Both the position numbers and the translations under genes were made by a program. Under the pieces are notes generated by a model. The model was not told the DNA's origin. It did no database searches and saw nothing but the letters and a program-made list of their open reading frames with translations. From Flavobacteriales bacterium (lineage in GTDB: Bacteria > Bacteroidota > Bacteroidia > Flavobacteriales_G > Salibacteraceae): DNA of 64,000 nucleotides. Below, piece after piece: positions 27,580-38,149 of the stretch (the stretch's first letter is position 1; each line of letters opens with the position of its first letter). The stretch covers positions 1-64,000 of the forward strand of contig JABJJW010000009.1 in assembly GCA_018660685.1 (NCBI GenBank), in the 5' to 3' direction.

Positions 27580-29439
27580 ATTCAGCTGTAGCATGTCATC
27601 CAAAGTATTGGTGGAGACAGAATGATAATTTGGACGAGCCTTCTGATAGATCGCTTTAGCTCGAACCATTTCTGGTTCGGCTTCGATCAATGCTCTGTAG
27701 ATTGGAACTAGGAACTTCCTACGGCCGACGCTGATCAGAAATGCCTCTACCTCTTCATTGACAGCCTCATAACCCACAGAAATAGATAGTACGAACCACT
27801 CAGCGGCAATTTCGCTGTTCCCAGTAGATGTAAATCCGAATGCACGATCCAACTCCATCATTTTGTCTTGTTGGATATCTCGAGGTAGCCTCCGTAAGAA
27901 GTGAAGCCAATGATGAGTCGTCCAGTTGCTTGAATCAATTTCCATCGCTGGTGAGCCCTCAAGCCACTTCGTCATTTCGTTTTCGACTTGGGCAAATAGT
28001 GGTGACTCAACCGACACGCAATTGCTAGGAATACCCGGTTCGTATACCCACTGATCAACCATTAGAGCGTCATACGCTTCGTCAGAGCTACCAAATAAAT
28101 CTGCCTTCAAATTCTCAAGAAATGTCTCCGTATCAATGGTCTTAAACGCGTTGTCGCTAAAGTGTTTATTGAGAAATGCATCAAACTCTTCCCGACCAAC
28201 AGACTCTTCCATTGTGCGCAGTAGCAAATAGCCTTTTTCGTAGGCGATGTCGCTCATCCCGTCATCTGGGTTACGGCCGTCAAGCGCTAGTTTCAATTTG
28301 GTATCATCCGGTGTATCAGCAAATTCCACCAAGGTGTGATCTAGGTCCTGTTTTCCCAGGATGGCCAACATGTTTGCATAGTCTTTTCCATAAACCGACT
28401 CCATGATTCGACGCTCAAAGTAGACCGTAAACCCTTCATTGAGCCAGAAGTCATTCCACGTGGAATTAGTCACCAAATTCCCACTCCAGCTATGAGCCAA
28501 CTCATGCGCAACAAGTGCAGTGAGCGATTTGTCTCCAGCAAGTATTGTTGGCGTTGCAAAAGTCAATCTAGGATTCTCCATCCCACCAAAAGGAAAACTA
28601 GGCGGAAGCACCAAAACATCGTATCGATCCCAAGCATACCGACCGTAGATCGCTTCGGCGGCTTCGAGCATTTTTTGCATGTCCTCAAATTCATAAGCCG
28701 CTGCATCCAATATACTTGGTTCTGCATAGACTCCTGTTCGTTCACCAATTTCCGCAAATCGTAAATCCCCAACTGAAAGTGCCATCAGGTAGCTGGGAAT
28801 AGGTTGATTCATTTGAAAAGTATAAACACCCGTCGTATCAATTTGAACTGGATTTGATGCACTCATAACAGCCAGCAGGTCTTTTGGAACACTCACCGTT
28901 GCCTCATAAGTATACCGCACACCGGGACTATCCTGTGAAGGAATCCATGTTCGTGCTAGGATGGCTTGGGACTGTGTAAATAGAAATGGTTTTTCCTTTC
29001 CAGCAGTCTGTTGAGGATTGAGCCACTGCAATGCTTCTGCCCCTTCCGTTGTCTCATAATCAATTGAAACTTGCTTCGACTCAGGAGTGATCGCAATCGC
29101 CAATTCTTGTCCCAAGAATGGTTTCTCAGGCCCAATCCACCACTCCTTGGTTTCAGCGCCATCAACCCGTATGGCTTTGATGTTGAGGTTTCTGATATCC
29201 AGTTTCAGCCGCTCAGCATCTGCAGCGACCAGCATGTCATATGTTGCGGTGGCCACAATTTTCTGATTGTCAAAATCAACGTGTGCATTCCAATTTAAAT
29301 GGGTCACAACTGCTTTTGATGGATCAGCAAACGAATGAATCAAGGGTGACGATGCTTCTTGTTCGGCATCAGGTCTTTCTACTTTGGATTCAGAGCATCC
29401 AAAAAGTACAATCAGTAAGATGAGAGATAAATAGCGCAT
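27577..29439 (-). CDS. M1 family aminopeptidase lipoprotein
   Basis: Lipobox LFGC; GGMENPRLTF, HELAHSWSGNLVTNSTWNDFWLNEGFTVYFE. Confidence 0.92.
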   Translation of the reverse strand: MRYLSLILLIVLFGCSESKVERPDAEQEASSPLIHSFADPSKAVVTHLNWNAHVDFDNQKIVATATYDMLVAADAERLKLDIRNLNIKAIRVDGAETKEWWIGPEKPFLGQELAIAITPESKQVSIDYETTEGAEALQWLNPQQTAGKEKPFLFTQSQAILARTWIPSQDSPGVRYTYEATVSVPKDLLAVMSASNPVQIDTTGVYTFQMNQPIPSYLMALSVGDLRFAEIGERTGVYAEPSILDAAAYEFEDMQKMLEAAEAIYGRYAWDRYDVLVLPPSFPFGGMENPRLTFATPTILAGDKSLTALVAHELAHSWSGNLVTNSTWNDFWLNEGFTVYFERRIMESVYGKDYANMLAILGKQDLDHTLVEFADTPDDTKLKLALDGRNPDDGMSDIAYEKGYLLLRTMEESVGREEFDAFLNKHFSDNAFKTIDTETFLENLKADLFGSSDEAYDALMVDQWVYEPGIPSNCVSVESPLFAQVENEMTKWLEGSPAMEIDSSNWTTHHWLHFLRRLPRDIQQDKMMELDRAFGFTSTGNSEIAAEWFVLSISVGYEAVNEEVEAFLISVGRRKFLVPIYRALIEAEPEMVRAKAIYQKARPNYHSVSTNTLDDMLQLN

Positions 29440-29496
29440 ACTTTTTATTTGAAGGAGGCGCGAAAATAGCTCTCCTCACGATGATTGACATTGATT

Positions 29497-30798
29497 TTAA
29501 AACTTCGTCAGATTTGCATGGATGGTTGCTTTGTCAACTACTTCTGGTTCCAATTGAATTCTCTGAAGATTTCCTGTCGTCATTTGATGCTCGGCGTAAA
29601 CATATTTGTTGTTAACCTTACCGTAGGCCACAATCCAGACTTCCTCGTTGCTAGGAATTTCATTGAAACCCAGCAATCCAGTCGCATCAATAATCTGAGC
29701 CGGCAATATGCTATTGATCGTATCGAAGATCATTCGGACTCCAATTTCATTATTGAAATCAGGGACATCAACCATCAAATTGGTTGGGTTGTCAATTTCA
29801 TAGAACAGGTCGCAGTTAATCCAGCCGAGAGCACTACTTTCTAACAAGTATCCATCTCCTTCAAACCAACTTCCATCTAACAAGTCAAATTCACTCCACT
29901 CTTCATCTTCCCATTCATCCTCTTCCCATTCATCTTCTTGCTGAAGTTGAACATTACTCCAACTCATTCTTTCCCAGTTGATGATGTCGAATTCATCCTC
30001 TCCTTGAAAGACCTTCATCTCCCTTTTAAGGTCATAGGCCGGAATAAAAATTTCAATGAGTTTACCTCGTCTGAGCTCGATAGGTTCCCCGCTGCACGTT
30101 GCTGAGATGTAGAGCATGCCTGCGCTTTCCAGCATCTTTTCACCAGAATTTGATGTGAGTTCATTTAAAAGAAATTCTTCCTTCGACAAGTATGAATGAA
30201 GTTCAATATCCACGAAATCACACTCACCCAGAATTCCACTTTCACTTTGAAAAGCGTATTGAGGAAACCGAACAAGCACTCCCTTCGAATCGTAGATTTC
30301 TGCAACTTCCGTATTGTCAATTGTGAAAGACTCACCTCCTTCAAGTAGCGGATTGATACCGCTGTGCGTGAATTGAAGTGGCATATCTGGCTGTCGTGAA
30401 ACAATCAAATTGTTCACCAACATTCGGTCAGATACAATCGCATTGTCATAGCTTAGATCTCGAACGTATCTCCGGCGTTCGTACTGTTTCACCTTGAATC
30501 GATGGACCTCTACTCCCCTTGTTCGGAGGTGTTCAAAAATTGCTCTACATCGGTTCAGTGAGAGTCGACAGGCTGTTGGATAATCTCTTTGCCGCTCATA
30601 GTTTGAAACAAGGACTAGTTCCACTTCAAAATTGATGGGTAGCTTGTCATAGACTTGATCGACCTGATGAATAACCGATTGAGTAAGTCGAGATCCACCA
30701 TGCGTAAACTCAATGATGGCCTTAGACAAATTTGTTCCGGCGAAGGAGGGAAAAACGAGAAGGAGGGTGCTTGCTTTCAGAATCAGAATGTTCTTCAT
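29497..30798 (-). CDS. secreted protein of unknown function with OmpA-like N-terminal region and acidic/Trp tract
   Basis: Signal peptide; FEVELVLVSNYERQRDYPTACRLSLNRCRAIFEHLRTRGV; EDEWEEDEWEDEEWSEFD. Confidence 0.6.
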   Translation of the reverse strand: MKNILILKASTLLLVFPSFAGTNLSKAIIEFTHGGSRLTQSVIHQVDQVYDKLPINFEVELVLVSNYERQRDYPTACRLSLNRCRAIFEHLRTRGVEVHRFKVKQYERRRYVRDLSYDNAIVSDRMLVNNLIVSRQPDMPLQFTHSGINPLLEGGESFTIDNTEVAEIYDSKGVLVRFPQYAFQSESGILGECDFVDIELHSYLSKEEFLLNELTSNSGEKMLESAGMLYISATCSGEPIELRRGKLIEIFIPAYDLKREMKVFQGEDEFDIINWERMSWSNVQLQQEDEWEEDEWEDEEWSEFDLLDGSWFEGDGYLLESSALGWINCDLFYEIDNPTNLMVDVPDFNNEIGVRMIFDTINSILPAQIIDATGLLGFNEIPSNEEVWIVAYGKVNNKYVYAEHQMTTGNLQRIQLEPEVVDKATIHANLTKF

Positions 30799-30951
30799 GT
30801 TGAAGCAATTAGGCTTTCAATGCAAACGATTCCTTCAATACTAAAGTGCTTCTCGATCAATCATTTATACGGACGTAACTATTTTCTCTGTGAATCGTAC
30901 TTTAATAAAGACCAACCAAAATCATTGCTTGCGTCTTTTTGACATCGCCAT

Positions 30952-31164
30952 ATGACACGCTCAGTTATTATATCAATCGTATTACTAAGTCTTTTGTTGA
31001 CCTCTACGGTCGGCTACTTTGAATATGGAGCGGAAAACCTAAGAACATTGAGCATTGATTGGAGTTACGGTCTAACAATACTACTTGCCACGGGCGTTCT
31101 TAGCCTTTCACTGGTTATGCTCTTAGAAGCCATTCGCAAACTGCGTTCAGTCCCGGAAGGTTAG
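30952..31164 (+). CDS. small membrane protein (two TM helices)
   Basis: 70 aa with two hydrophobic segments; stop 8 bp from convergent gene. Confidence 0.5.
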   Translation: MTRSVIISIVLLSLLLTSTVGYFEYGAENLRTLSIDWSYGLTILLATGVLSLSLVMLLEAIRKLRSVPEG

Positions 31165-31172
31165 AAGAGTTT

Positions 31173-32567
31173 TTAGAAAATCTTTCCAGGATTTAAAATC
31201 CCTTTCGGGTCAAAGACCTTCTTGATTGATCTCATCAAATTCAAGTGTTCTTCGCTAAACATAATATCCATGTAGTCACGTTGCACATATCCAATTCCAT
31301 GCTCTCCTGATATCGTTCCACCAAGCTCTTTTACACTGGTGAATAATTCTCTAATGGCCACAGGAAGGTTTTCATCCCAATTTTCATCCGACATATCATC
31401 CTTCAAGATGTTGACATGGAGATTCCCATCACCAGCATGGCCATAACATATACTTCGAAAACCATGGTCCGATCCAATTTCTTTAACAGACTTCAGCAAT
31501 TCTGGCAGCTGAAACCTAGGAACAACAGTGTCTTCCTCTTTGTAGACTGATTGTGCCTTCACCGCTTCACCAACTCTCCGGCGCAGCTTCCATAGCTGAT
31601 CTTTCTTTGCTTGATCCTCCGCGAACAGGATTTCACCACAGTCGAATTGAGCCACAATTTCAGAAATCGTTTCGCAATCTTTCATCAGTAATTCCTCATC
31701 GTTTCCATCAACTTCTATAAGCAGGTGTGCTTCTTCGCCATCCTTCAACGGCACGGGTTCTTCACCGATGAAATCCATTGTGAACTGAATCGCGTCACGC
31801 TCCATGAATTCCATTCCGCTCGGAACCACACCGGCTTTGAAAATGGCGCTCACAGCTTTACATGCATTCGTCGCCGTTGAGAACGGCACCAGCATCAGAA
31901 GATCGTTCGTCGGATGAGGAATCAGCCTCATCACAATTTTGGTAATAACTGCCAAGGTTCCTTCACTCCCTACAAGAAGTTGTGTGAGATTATATCCGGT
32001 ACTATTCTTTAAGGTATTTGCTCCCGTCCAGATAACTTCACCACTGGGAAGTACAGCCTCTATGTTAATGACAAAATCCTTCGTCACTCCATATTTTACC
32101 GCTTTCGGGCCGCCCGAGTTTTCGGCAACATTTCCACCAATAAAACAACTTCCACGACTTGCCGGATCTGGTGGATACATCAGTCCTTTTTCCTTAACCG
32201 CAATTTGAAAAACTTCGGTTATCACTCCTGGCTCCACTGTGGCCTGAAGGTTCTGCTCATCGATTTCTAAAATTTGATTGAATCGTTCCATACTCAATCC
32301 TATTCCACCATGAAGCGAAAGGGCTCCACCACTCAATCCGGTTCGAGCTCCGATTGGTGTGACTGGGATCCCATGGTCTGATGCAATCTTCATGATTGCA
32401 GAGACTTGTGACGTGTCTTGTGGCTTGAGGACGGCATCAGGAGGGAAATTAAAATCTTCCGTCTCATCATGCCCGTACTCGATCCGAGTCTCTTGGTCCA
32501 CGTAGATGTTCTCATCCCCAACAATGGCCCTCAATTGAGAGGTTAGCTCTTGATCTAATTTATTCAT
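31173..32567 (-). CDS. FAD-binding oxidase / glycolate-lactate dehydrogenase GlcD-like
   Basis: PVTPIGARTGLSGGALSLHGGI, YPPDPASRGSCFIGGNVAENSGGP, CYGHAGDGNLHVNI, SGEHGIGYVQ; start trimmed to MNKLDQEL. Confidence 0.92.
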   Translation of the reverse strand: MNKLDQELTSQLRAIVGDENIYVDQETRIEYGHDETEDFNFPPDAVLKPQDTSQVSAIMKIASDHGIPVTPIGARTGLSGGALSLHGGIGLSMERFNQILEIDEQNLQATVEPGVITEVFQIAVKEKGLMYPPDPASRGSCFIGGNVAENSGGPKAVKYGVTKDFVINIEAVLPSGEVIWTGANTLKNSTGYNLTQLLVGSEGTLAVITKIVMRLIPHPTNDLLMLVPFSTATNACKAVSAIFKAGVVPSGMEFMERDAIQFTMDFIGEEPVPLKDGEEAHLLIEVDGNDEELLMKDCETISEIVAQFDCGEILFAEDQAKKDQLWKLRRRVGEAVKAQSVYKEEDTVVPRFQLPELLKSVKEIGSDHGFRSICYGHAGDGNLHVNILKDDMSDENWDENLPVAIRELFTSVKELGGTISGEHGIGYVQRDYMDIMFSEEHLNLMRSIKKVFDPKGILNPGKIF

Positions 32568-32660
32568 CTGTTCGTCACAAAGATGGGAGTACACCTCAAG
32601 GCAAGAAACACAACGCCCAAATATTTCTATTTTCGGCTCCCCCACAAACAAACACAGGAA

Positions 32661-34829
32661 ATGAGAAGAGGATTAATTACAGTCTTGATAATTGCTGTTT
32701 GGATTCCAGCCTATACACAGGAGCTGACACTCGCTGATATTTGGAAAAATGGAACTTACCGCCAAGAATCCGTCCGTGGCTTACGCTCCATGGAAGATGG
32801 ATTGCAGTATACCGTCCTTGAAACGGATCGCGGTGGAAAAACAATCAACCGATATGAGTATGCAACAGGCGACAAGAAAGGACAAGTTCTAGCTGAAAAC
32901 ACACTCAAAGATTTAACCGGTGATCCGGAGGCAAAAATCGAAGACTATCGCTTCAGCTCTGATGAACGATACTTGGTGATTTCTTCGGATGTCGAACGAA
33001 TTTATCGTCATTCGACCAAGGAGAAATACTACATCGTCGACGTCCTAAATAAGCAAGCTCGACTATTGAGTGAAGATGGCAAGCAAAGGCATGCTACGAT
33101 ATCTCCTGATGGACTGAACATTGCATACATTAAGGGAAACGATCTCTTCATGCAGGACTACCAAACCTCTAAAGAGACTCAGGTAACCAAGGATGGCAAG
33201 GCGAACAGTATTATTAACGGATACGCCGATTGGGTTTATGAGGAGGAGTTCACATTTGACAAAGCATTCTTTTGGTCTCCAGATGGAAAAAAGATTGCAT
33301 TCTATCGCTTTGATGAAACAGAAGTTCCTGAATTCCACATGCCAAAATATGGCGATCTCTACCCTGAAGATTACACGTTTAAGTATCCTAAAGCTGGCGA
33401 AAAGAACTCCAAAGTGACCATCATGGTTTATGATATTGGTGAGGGTTTGATTCACAAATTGGATCTTGGAGATTACGAATACATCCCAAGAATAAAATGG
33501 ACAAAATCAAGTGGTCTATTGGCAGTCATGAAAATGCCTCGATTACAAAATAAGCTTGATATTGATCTTGTAAACACACAAGACTACACTGCCAAGACGG
33601 TATATAGTGAGTCGAGTGATACGTACATTGAAATTAGCGACGATCTAACATTCTTTGGGGAAAACGAAGGCTTCATTTGGAGAACGGAAAAGGATGGTTA
33701 TTATCACCTCTATAGTTACGACATGGAAGGCCAGAATGAGAAGCAGCTCACTTCTGGACCTTGGGATGTGAGAACCTTTTTAGGTTATGATGAAGGGAGT
33801 TCGTGGCTTTATTTCAGCGGAAGTATGGATCAGCCTTACGACAATGGAATTTTCCGAATCAATTTGAACGGTGCAGCACCAGAGCCAATCAGTCCACCGA
33901 TCGGATCGAACAGAGCGAGCTTCAGCAAAGGGTTTAAGTACTTTATGCTTTACCATAGTAAGGCAACCGAGCCGTCTCGTGTTTCCCTTCATCGCTCTGA
34001 CGGGTCAGAAGTGAGGATATTAGAAGAAAACTTAGAGCTCCACGAAAAGATGCACGGCATGAAGCTCTCCGATGTTGAATTCATGGAAATTCCAAATTCA
34101 GAAGGAACATCATTGAATGCATGGATGATGAAGCCGGCGGATTTCAATGCCAAAAAGAAATATCCAGTGCTTATGTATGTCTATGGTGGGCCGGGTTCAC
34201 AAACCGTAACCAATGGAATGAGCAGCAACTTCTGGTGGCATCAATTGTTATGTCAGCGAGGTTATATCGTGGTGTCAGTGGACAATCGTGGAACCGGTGC
34301 TCGAGGTCGCGACTTCAGGACAAGCACATATCGAGAATTAGGGAAATTAGAAACCATGGATCAAATAGATGCCGCTAAATGGCTCGCTTCCCAAGATTAC
34401 GTGGATGGCTCCCGCATTGGAATATGGGGTTGGAGTTATGGAGGCTACATGTCTAGTCTGTGTCTTTTCAAAGGAGCGGATGTTTTCAAAGCTGCCATTG
34501 CGGTCGCGCCCGTGAGTAATTGGAAGTACTATGACAACATATATACGGAGCGATACATGGGACTGCCCCAAGACAATGCGGATGGCTACGACAAGAATTC
34601 ACCCATAAACTTTGTAGAGAAAATGGAAGGCAACTATCTACTAGTTCATGGTACTGGAGACGACAACGTTCATTACCAGAACTCCGTGGAGATGGTGAAT
34701 GCGCTGATATCAGCTGACAAACAATTTGATTTCTATATTTACCCCGACCGCAATCATGGTATTTATGGCGGAAACACGCGCCATCATTTGTTTACCAAGA
34801 TCACGGACTTTATTACTGAAAATCTCTAA
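32661..34829 (+). CDS. S9 family peptidase, dipeptidyl peptidase IV-like
   Basis: GWSYGGYMS catalytic motif, DWVYEEEF, DRNHGIYGGNTRHHL; start trimmed to signal peptide MRRGLITVLIIAVW. Confidence 0.93.
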   Translation: MRRGLITVLIIAVWIPAYTQELTLADIWKNGTYRQESVRGLRSMEDGLQYTVLETDRGGKTINRYEYATGDKKGQVLAENTLKDLTGDPEAKIEDYRFSSDERYLVISSDVERIYRHSTKEKYYIVDVLNKQARLLSEDGKQRHATISPDGLNIAYIKGNDLFMQDYQTSKETQVTKDGKANSIINGYADWVYEEEFTFDKAFFWSPDGKKIAFYRFDETEVPEFHMPKYGDLYPEDYTFKYPKAGEKNSKVTIMVYDIGEGLIHKLDLGDYEYIPRIKWTKSSGLLAVMKMPRLQNKLDIDLVNTQDYTAKTVYSESSDTYIEISDDLTFFGENEGFIWRTEKDGYYHLYSYDMEGQNEKQLTSGPWDVRTFLGYDEGSSWLYFSGSMDQPYDNGIFRINLNGAAPEPISPPIGSNRASFSKGFKYFMLYHSKATEPSRVSLHRSDGSEVRILEENLELHEKMHGMKLSDVEFMEIPNSEGTSLNAWMMKPADFNAKKKYPVLMYVYGGPGSQTVTNGMSSNFWWHQLLCQRGYIVVSVDNRGTGARGRDFRTSTYRELGKLETMDQIDAAKWLASQDYVDGSRIGIWGWSYGGYMSSLCLFKGADVFKAAIAVAPVSNWKYYDNIYTERYMGLPQDNADGYDKNSPINFVEKMEGNYLLVHGTGDDNVHYQNSVEMVNALISADKQFDFYIYPDRNHGIYGGNTRHHLFTKITDFITENL

Positions 34830-34848
34830 TCACTAACTACACAACTAT

Positions 34849-36333
34849 ATGAGTTCTATTACCAAGGGCCATCCACAGGGCCTAATGACGCTGTTCTTCT
34901 CAGAAATGTGGGAACGGTTTTGTTATTATGGAATGAGGGTTCTCCTCACGCTTTATCTCGTTAAATCATTAATGAAAGGAGATGCCGAAGCGTCCTTGAT
35001 CTATGGAGCCTATACCGGCCTCGTTTACGCAGCACCTATTCTTGGTGGCAAGATGGCGGACAAATATTTAGGTTACCGCTATGCTGTAATTCTCGGAGCC
35101 ATATTAATGGCAATTGGAGAGTTCTTGATTCTAGAAGGAAGCGAAATGTTCCTCATGATTGGTATGGGAGCGCTGATTGTTGGTAATGGCTACTTCAAAG
35201 CGAACATCTCAACCATTGTCGGTAAGCTTTACGAAGACAACGATCCGCGTCGAGACTCGGGTTTTACGATCTTTTATATTGGCATTAATATCGGCGCTCT
35301 TCTGGCGACGACGGTCGTCGCCTATGTTGGTGAAACCTATGGTTTTGATAAAGGCTTCGGTTTAGCCGGTATTGGAATGTTACTGGGTACGTTTATATTC
35401 TGGTCTGGCCGGAAAAACTATGCAGCTGCCGCAGGTCTGAATCCTACGGAAGCAGGTCTGAAAAAGGCAATCGGCCCATTGAATATGGTCCAGGTGATTT
35501 CAATAGGATCGCTCCTGCTTATTCCACTTTGCTACGTTCTGGTTTTACAAAACCAAGTGCTTGACTACATCCTTCTTGGTCTATTCATCTACATCAGCTA
35601 TGCGATGATCTCTGCTGGTGCTAAAGAAGATCAAACTTCAGACAAACCCATTTGGAAGGATAGGATGATTGCGCTCATCATTTTCATGGTTATCAATATT
35701 ACTTTCTGGGCATGCTTTGAGCAGGCGGGAACATCGCTCACGCTCTTCGCTGATCGAAATGTTGATCGTGAAATTATGGGATGGATTATGCCAGCCTCAA
35801 TGACGCAGTTCTTTAACCCGTTCTTCATCATCACGTTTGGATCTATATTTTCCATCATGTGGGTAAAGCTGAGTGCCATTGGTAAGAATCCTAGCATTCC
35901 TATGAAGTTCGCTCTTGGTATTCTTCAACTTGCTGCAGGTTTCTTAATCACAAAAGTAGGAATGATGTTCGTAGATGACGCATTTCAAGTTCCACTATTG
36001 ACGCTTTTCTTCCTTTACATGTTACATACGACTGGTGAATTATTCTTGTCACCGATTGGACTGTCCATGGTAACGAAGTTGTCACCAAAGAGCATGGCTG
36101 GAACGGCCATGGGAGCTTGGTTCTTGAGCTTTGCGATAGCGAACTATGTTGGAGGTAAAATCGCTTCACTGACCGGTGGTCATGGTGACAGTGGTGAAGC
36201 TTTAAGTGCTGCTGAAGGACTAGATAAGTACATCGGAGTCTTTTCGACAATTGGTTTGGTTCTCGTTGGAATCTCGATTCTAATCATGATCGCGAACAAG
36301 CCACTTAAAAAGCTAATGCACGGAGTAGAATAG
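34849..36333 (+). CDS. POT family proton-dependent oligopeptide transporter
   Basis: MWERFCYYGMRVLLTLYLV, GNGYFKANISTIVGKLY, GELFLSPIGLSMVTKLSP. Confidence 0.95.
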   Translation: MSSITKGHPQGLMTLFFSEMWERFCYYGMRVLLTLYLVKSLMKGDAEASLIYGAYTGLVYAAPILGGKMADKYLGYRYAVILGAILMAIGEFLILEGSEMFLMIGMGALIVGNGYFKANISTIVGKLYEDNDPRRDSGFTIFYIGINIGALLATTVVAYVGETYGFDKGFGLAGIGMLLGTFIFWSGRKNYAAAAGLNPTEAGLKKAIGPLNMVQVISIGSLLLIPLCYVLVLQNQVLDYILLGLFIYISYAMISAGAKEDQTSDKPIWKDRMIALIIFMVINITFWACFEQAGTSLTLFADRNVDREIMGWIMPASMTQFFNPFFIITFGSIFSIMWVKLSAIGKNPSIPMKFALGILQLAAGFLITKVGMMFVDDAFQVPLLTLFFLYMLHTTGELFLSPIGLSMVTKLSPKSMAGTAMGAWFLSFAIANYVGGKIASLTGGHGDSGEALSAAEGLDKYIGVFSTIGLVLVGISILIMIANKPLKKLMHGVE

Positions 36334-36359
36334 CCGAATTGCATTGCAAGAATTTGGAT

Positions 36360-36404
36360 GAAGGCAGTTGTTAATATGCATTAATGACTGCCTTCTTCTT
36401 TTTT
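36360..36404 (+). terminator. rho-independent terminator
   Basis: Perfect 9-bp stem GAAGGCAGT/ACTGCCTTC with inner TTAAT/ATTAA, followed by TTCTTTTTT. Confidence 0.85.
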
Positions 36405-36435
36405 AAGAAACGTCTTATATCCGTAATTTCACCGT

Positions 36436-36993
36436 ATGAAACCATTGTTTCTTATAGCTATAAGTCTGAGTTTAAGTTTATCCAGCCTTGCCCAAGCAAA
36501 GGTGAATTGGATGTCGTGGGAAGAAGCTGTTGAAGCTTCGAAAACGGAGCCTCGACTTGTTTTCGTTGATATGTACACGTCATGGTGTGGCTGGTGCAAG
36601 ACCATGGATCGCAACACGTTTGCGAATCCTGTAATCGCCGAAGTCATGAACGACCACTACTATGCGGTCAAGATGAATGCAGAAATGAAGGACACCATCG
36701 ACTTCAATGGCTACCAATTTGTGAATCCACGGCCTAAAGGCAAGAGAAGTGCTCATCAATTGGCTGCTTCCCTTTTAGAGAACAAGTTGAGTTATCCAAG
36801 TTTTGTCTTCCTGAATGGAAAATTTGAGCGATTACAAATCGTCCCCGGATACAAAAGTCCACAGCAGTTTGAACCAATCATTCGATACTTTGTTGAGGGC
36901 GCGCCTCAAAGTGTGCCTTATGAAAAGTACATGCAGACGTTTGAGACTCGGCTGAAGAAAAAACCGCAGCAAGCGAAGCCGACGAACAACTAG
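36436..36993 (+). CDS. secreted thioredoxin-family protein
   Basis: Signal peptide; YTSWCGWCKTMD. Confidence 0.88.
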   Translation: MKPLFLIAISLSLSLSSLAQAKVNWMSWEEAVEASKTEPRLVFVDMYTSWCGWCKTMDRNTFANPVIAEVMNDHYYAVKMNAEMKDTIDFNGYQFVNPRPKGKRSAHQLAASLLENKLSYPSFVFLNGKFERLQIVPGYKSPQQFEPIIRYFVEGAPQSVPYEKYMQTFETRLKKKPQQAKPTNN

Positions 36994-37023
36994 TACACTA
37001 GAACTTCGTTAGACTAATCTTCA

Positions 37024-37632
37024 TCAGTGAGCGGAGTATTGCTGTTCACCTGCCTCCACCTTAACATCTACAAAATTCACCGTTGGCGGTATGGGACATG
37101 AAAATCCTCCTCCATACGCGCAGTATGGATTGTAGCAACGGTTAAAATCCAGCTCAATCTCTCCGTCCCCTTCTGGAATGTTGATGTCAAGGTACCTACC
37201 ACCTCCATACGTCTCCTCCCCCGTTGTTAAGTCTTTGAATGGAAGAAATAGAGACGGTGGATACGGCGATACATAGCCTTCGGGCCAGATTCGTTTGTAA
37301 GCATATAGAGTATCCATCCTTTGGCCGTTGTTGAAAGTGATCATGCCATAGGTCTGAAACTGCTTTACCTTCCCAATTGAAGTCATGATATCCAATACTT
37401 CGCCGTCAATGATCAGACTGAAATCGGCGGTCTTGTTCCAACCTTCATCCACATCAAAGTAGTTCAAGTGGGAAAATGCTTTCCGATCTACTTTCTGCAG
37501 TGGAGAGTGCTTTCTGCTTTCGAGCTCTTCGTCCTTTTCGTGGCGCTCGGTTATGATTTCGTTTTGGTAGACCGATTGGGCCGAGATAGCCGTAGTATGG
37601 AGAATGAAAAGAACGGCGATCAGACGTTTCAT
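37024..37632 (-). CDS. DUF1684-like secreted protein
   Basis: TYGGGRYLDINIPEG...ELDFNRCYNPYCAYGGGFSCPIPP. Confidence 0.8.
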   Translation of the reverse strand: MKRLIAVLFILHTTAISAQSVYQNEIITERHEKDEELESRKHSPLQKVDRKAFSHLNYFDVDEGWNKTADFSLIIDGEVLDIMTSIGKVKQFQTYGMITFNNGQRMDTLYAYKRIWPEGYVSPYPPSLFLPFKDLTTGEETYGGGRYLDINIPEGDGEIELDFNRCYNPYCAYGGGFSCPIPPTVNFVDVKVEAGEQQYSAH

Positions 37633-37764
37633 AGGATGAATTTGATTACAAAAATAGCACGACCCGACGCTCGACCAGGGTTTTCAGATTGTCATGATAA
37701 AATGAGCTCCATAATTCGAACTTTCGTTCTAGGAACAGACGTCAATTAACCACACCTTTGCGCC

Positions 37765-38139
37765 GTGCAAGACACACATCGCATAACCACTGACCTTGAA
37801 CGTCGGATTATCCGAGTGGAATTTCTTCTCGAAGAAGACACTAAGGAAGACCGGGAGAAGTGCATGAAAGAAGTGTCGGAAATCATGAGCAAAGACTCAT
37901 GGGAAGGATTGCTCATTGATACACGAACGCTGAAAGATCCTATGCCCGTTGTGGAGCAATTGCAGATTGGGCAAAGCGTGCAAAAATCAATGATGAGCTT
38001 GATTAAGACTGCAATGCTGTACAATCCAAATGGAGGTAATGTGAATGAATTCATCACTGCGGTTTCCAAGAAACGAGGTCGGAGAATTCAGGAATTCACC
38101 GATGCAGAAGAAGCGGAAGCCTGGCTCGCGGAGCAGTAA
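37765..38139 (+). CDS. small protein, SpoIIAA/STAS-like (tentative)
   Basis: 124-aa ORF, GTG start, C-terminal FTDAEEAEAWL typical of STAS-like proteins. Confidence 0.55.
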   Translation: MQDTHRITTDLERRIIRVEFLLEEDTKEDREKCMKEVSEIMSKDSWEGLLIDTRTLKDPMPVVEQLQIGQSVQKSMMSLIKTAMLYNPNGGNVNEFITAVSKKRGRRIQEFTDAEEAEAWLAEQ

Positions 38140-38149
38140 GTTGGCCCTC

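Noticed and set aside
37765-38139. A defence or anti-sigma module formed by the STAS-like, GNAT and DinB genes
   Set aside because: No kinase, toxin or nuclease partner nearby; ordinary small-enzyme neighbourhood.
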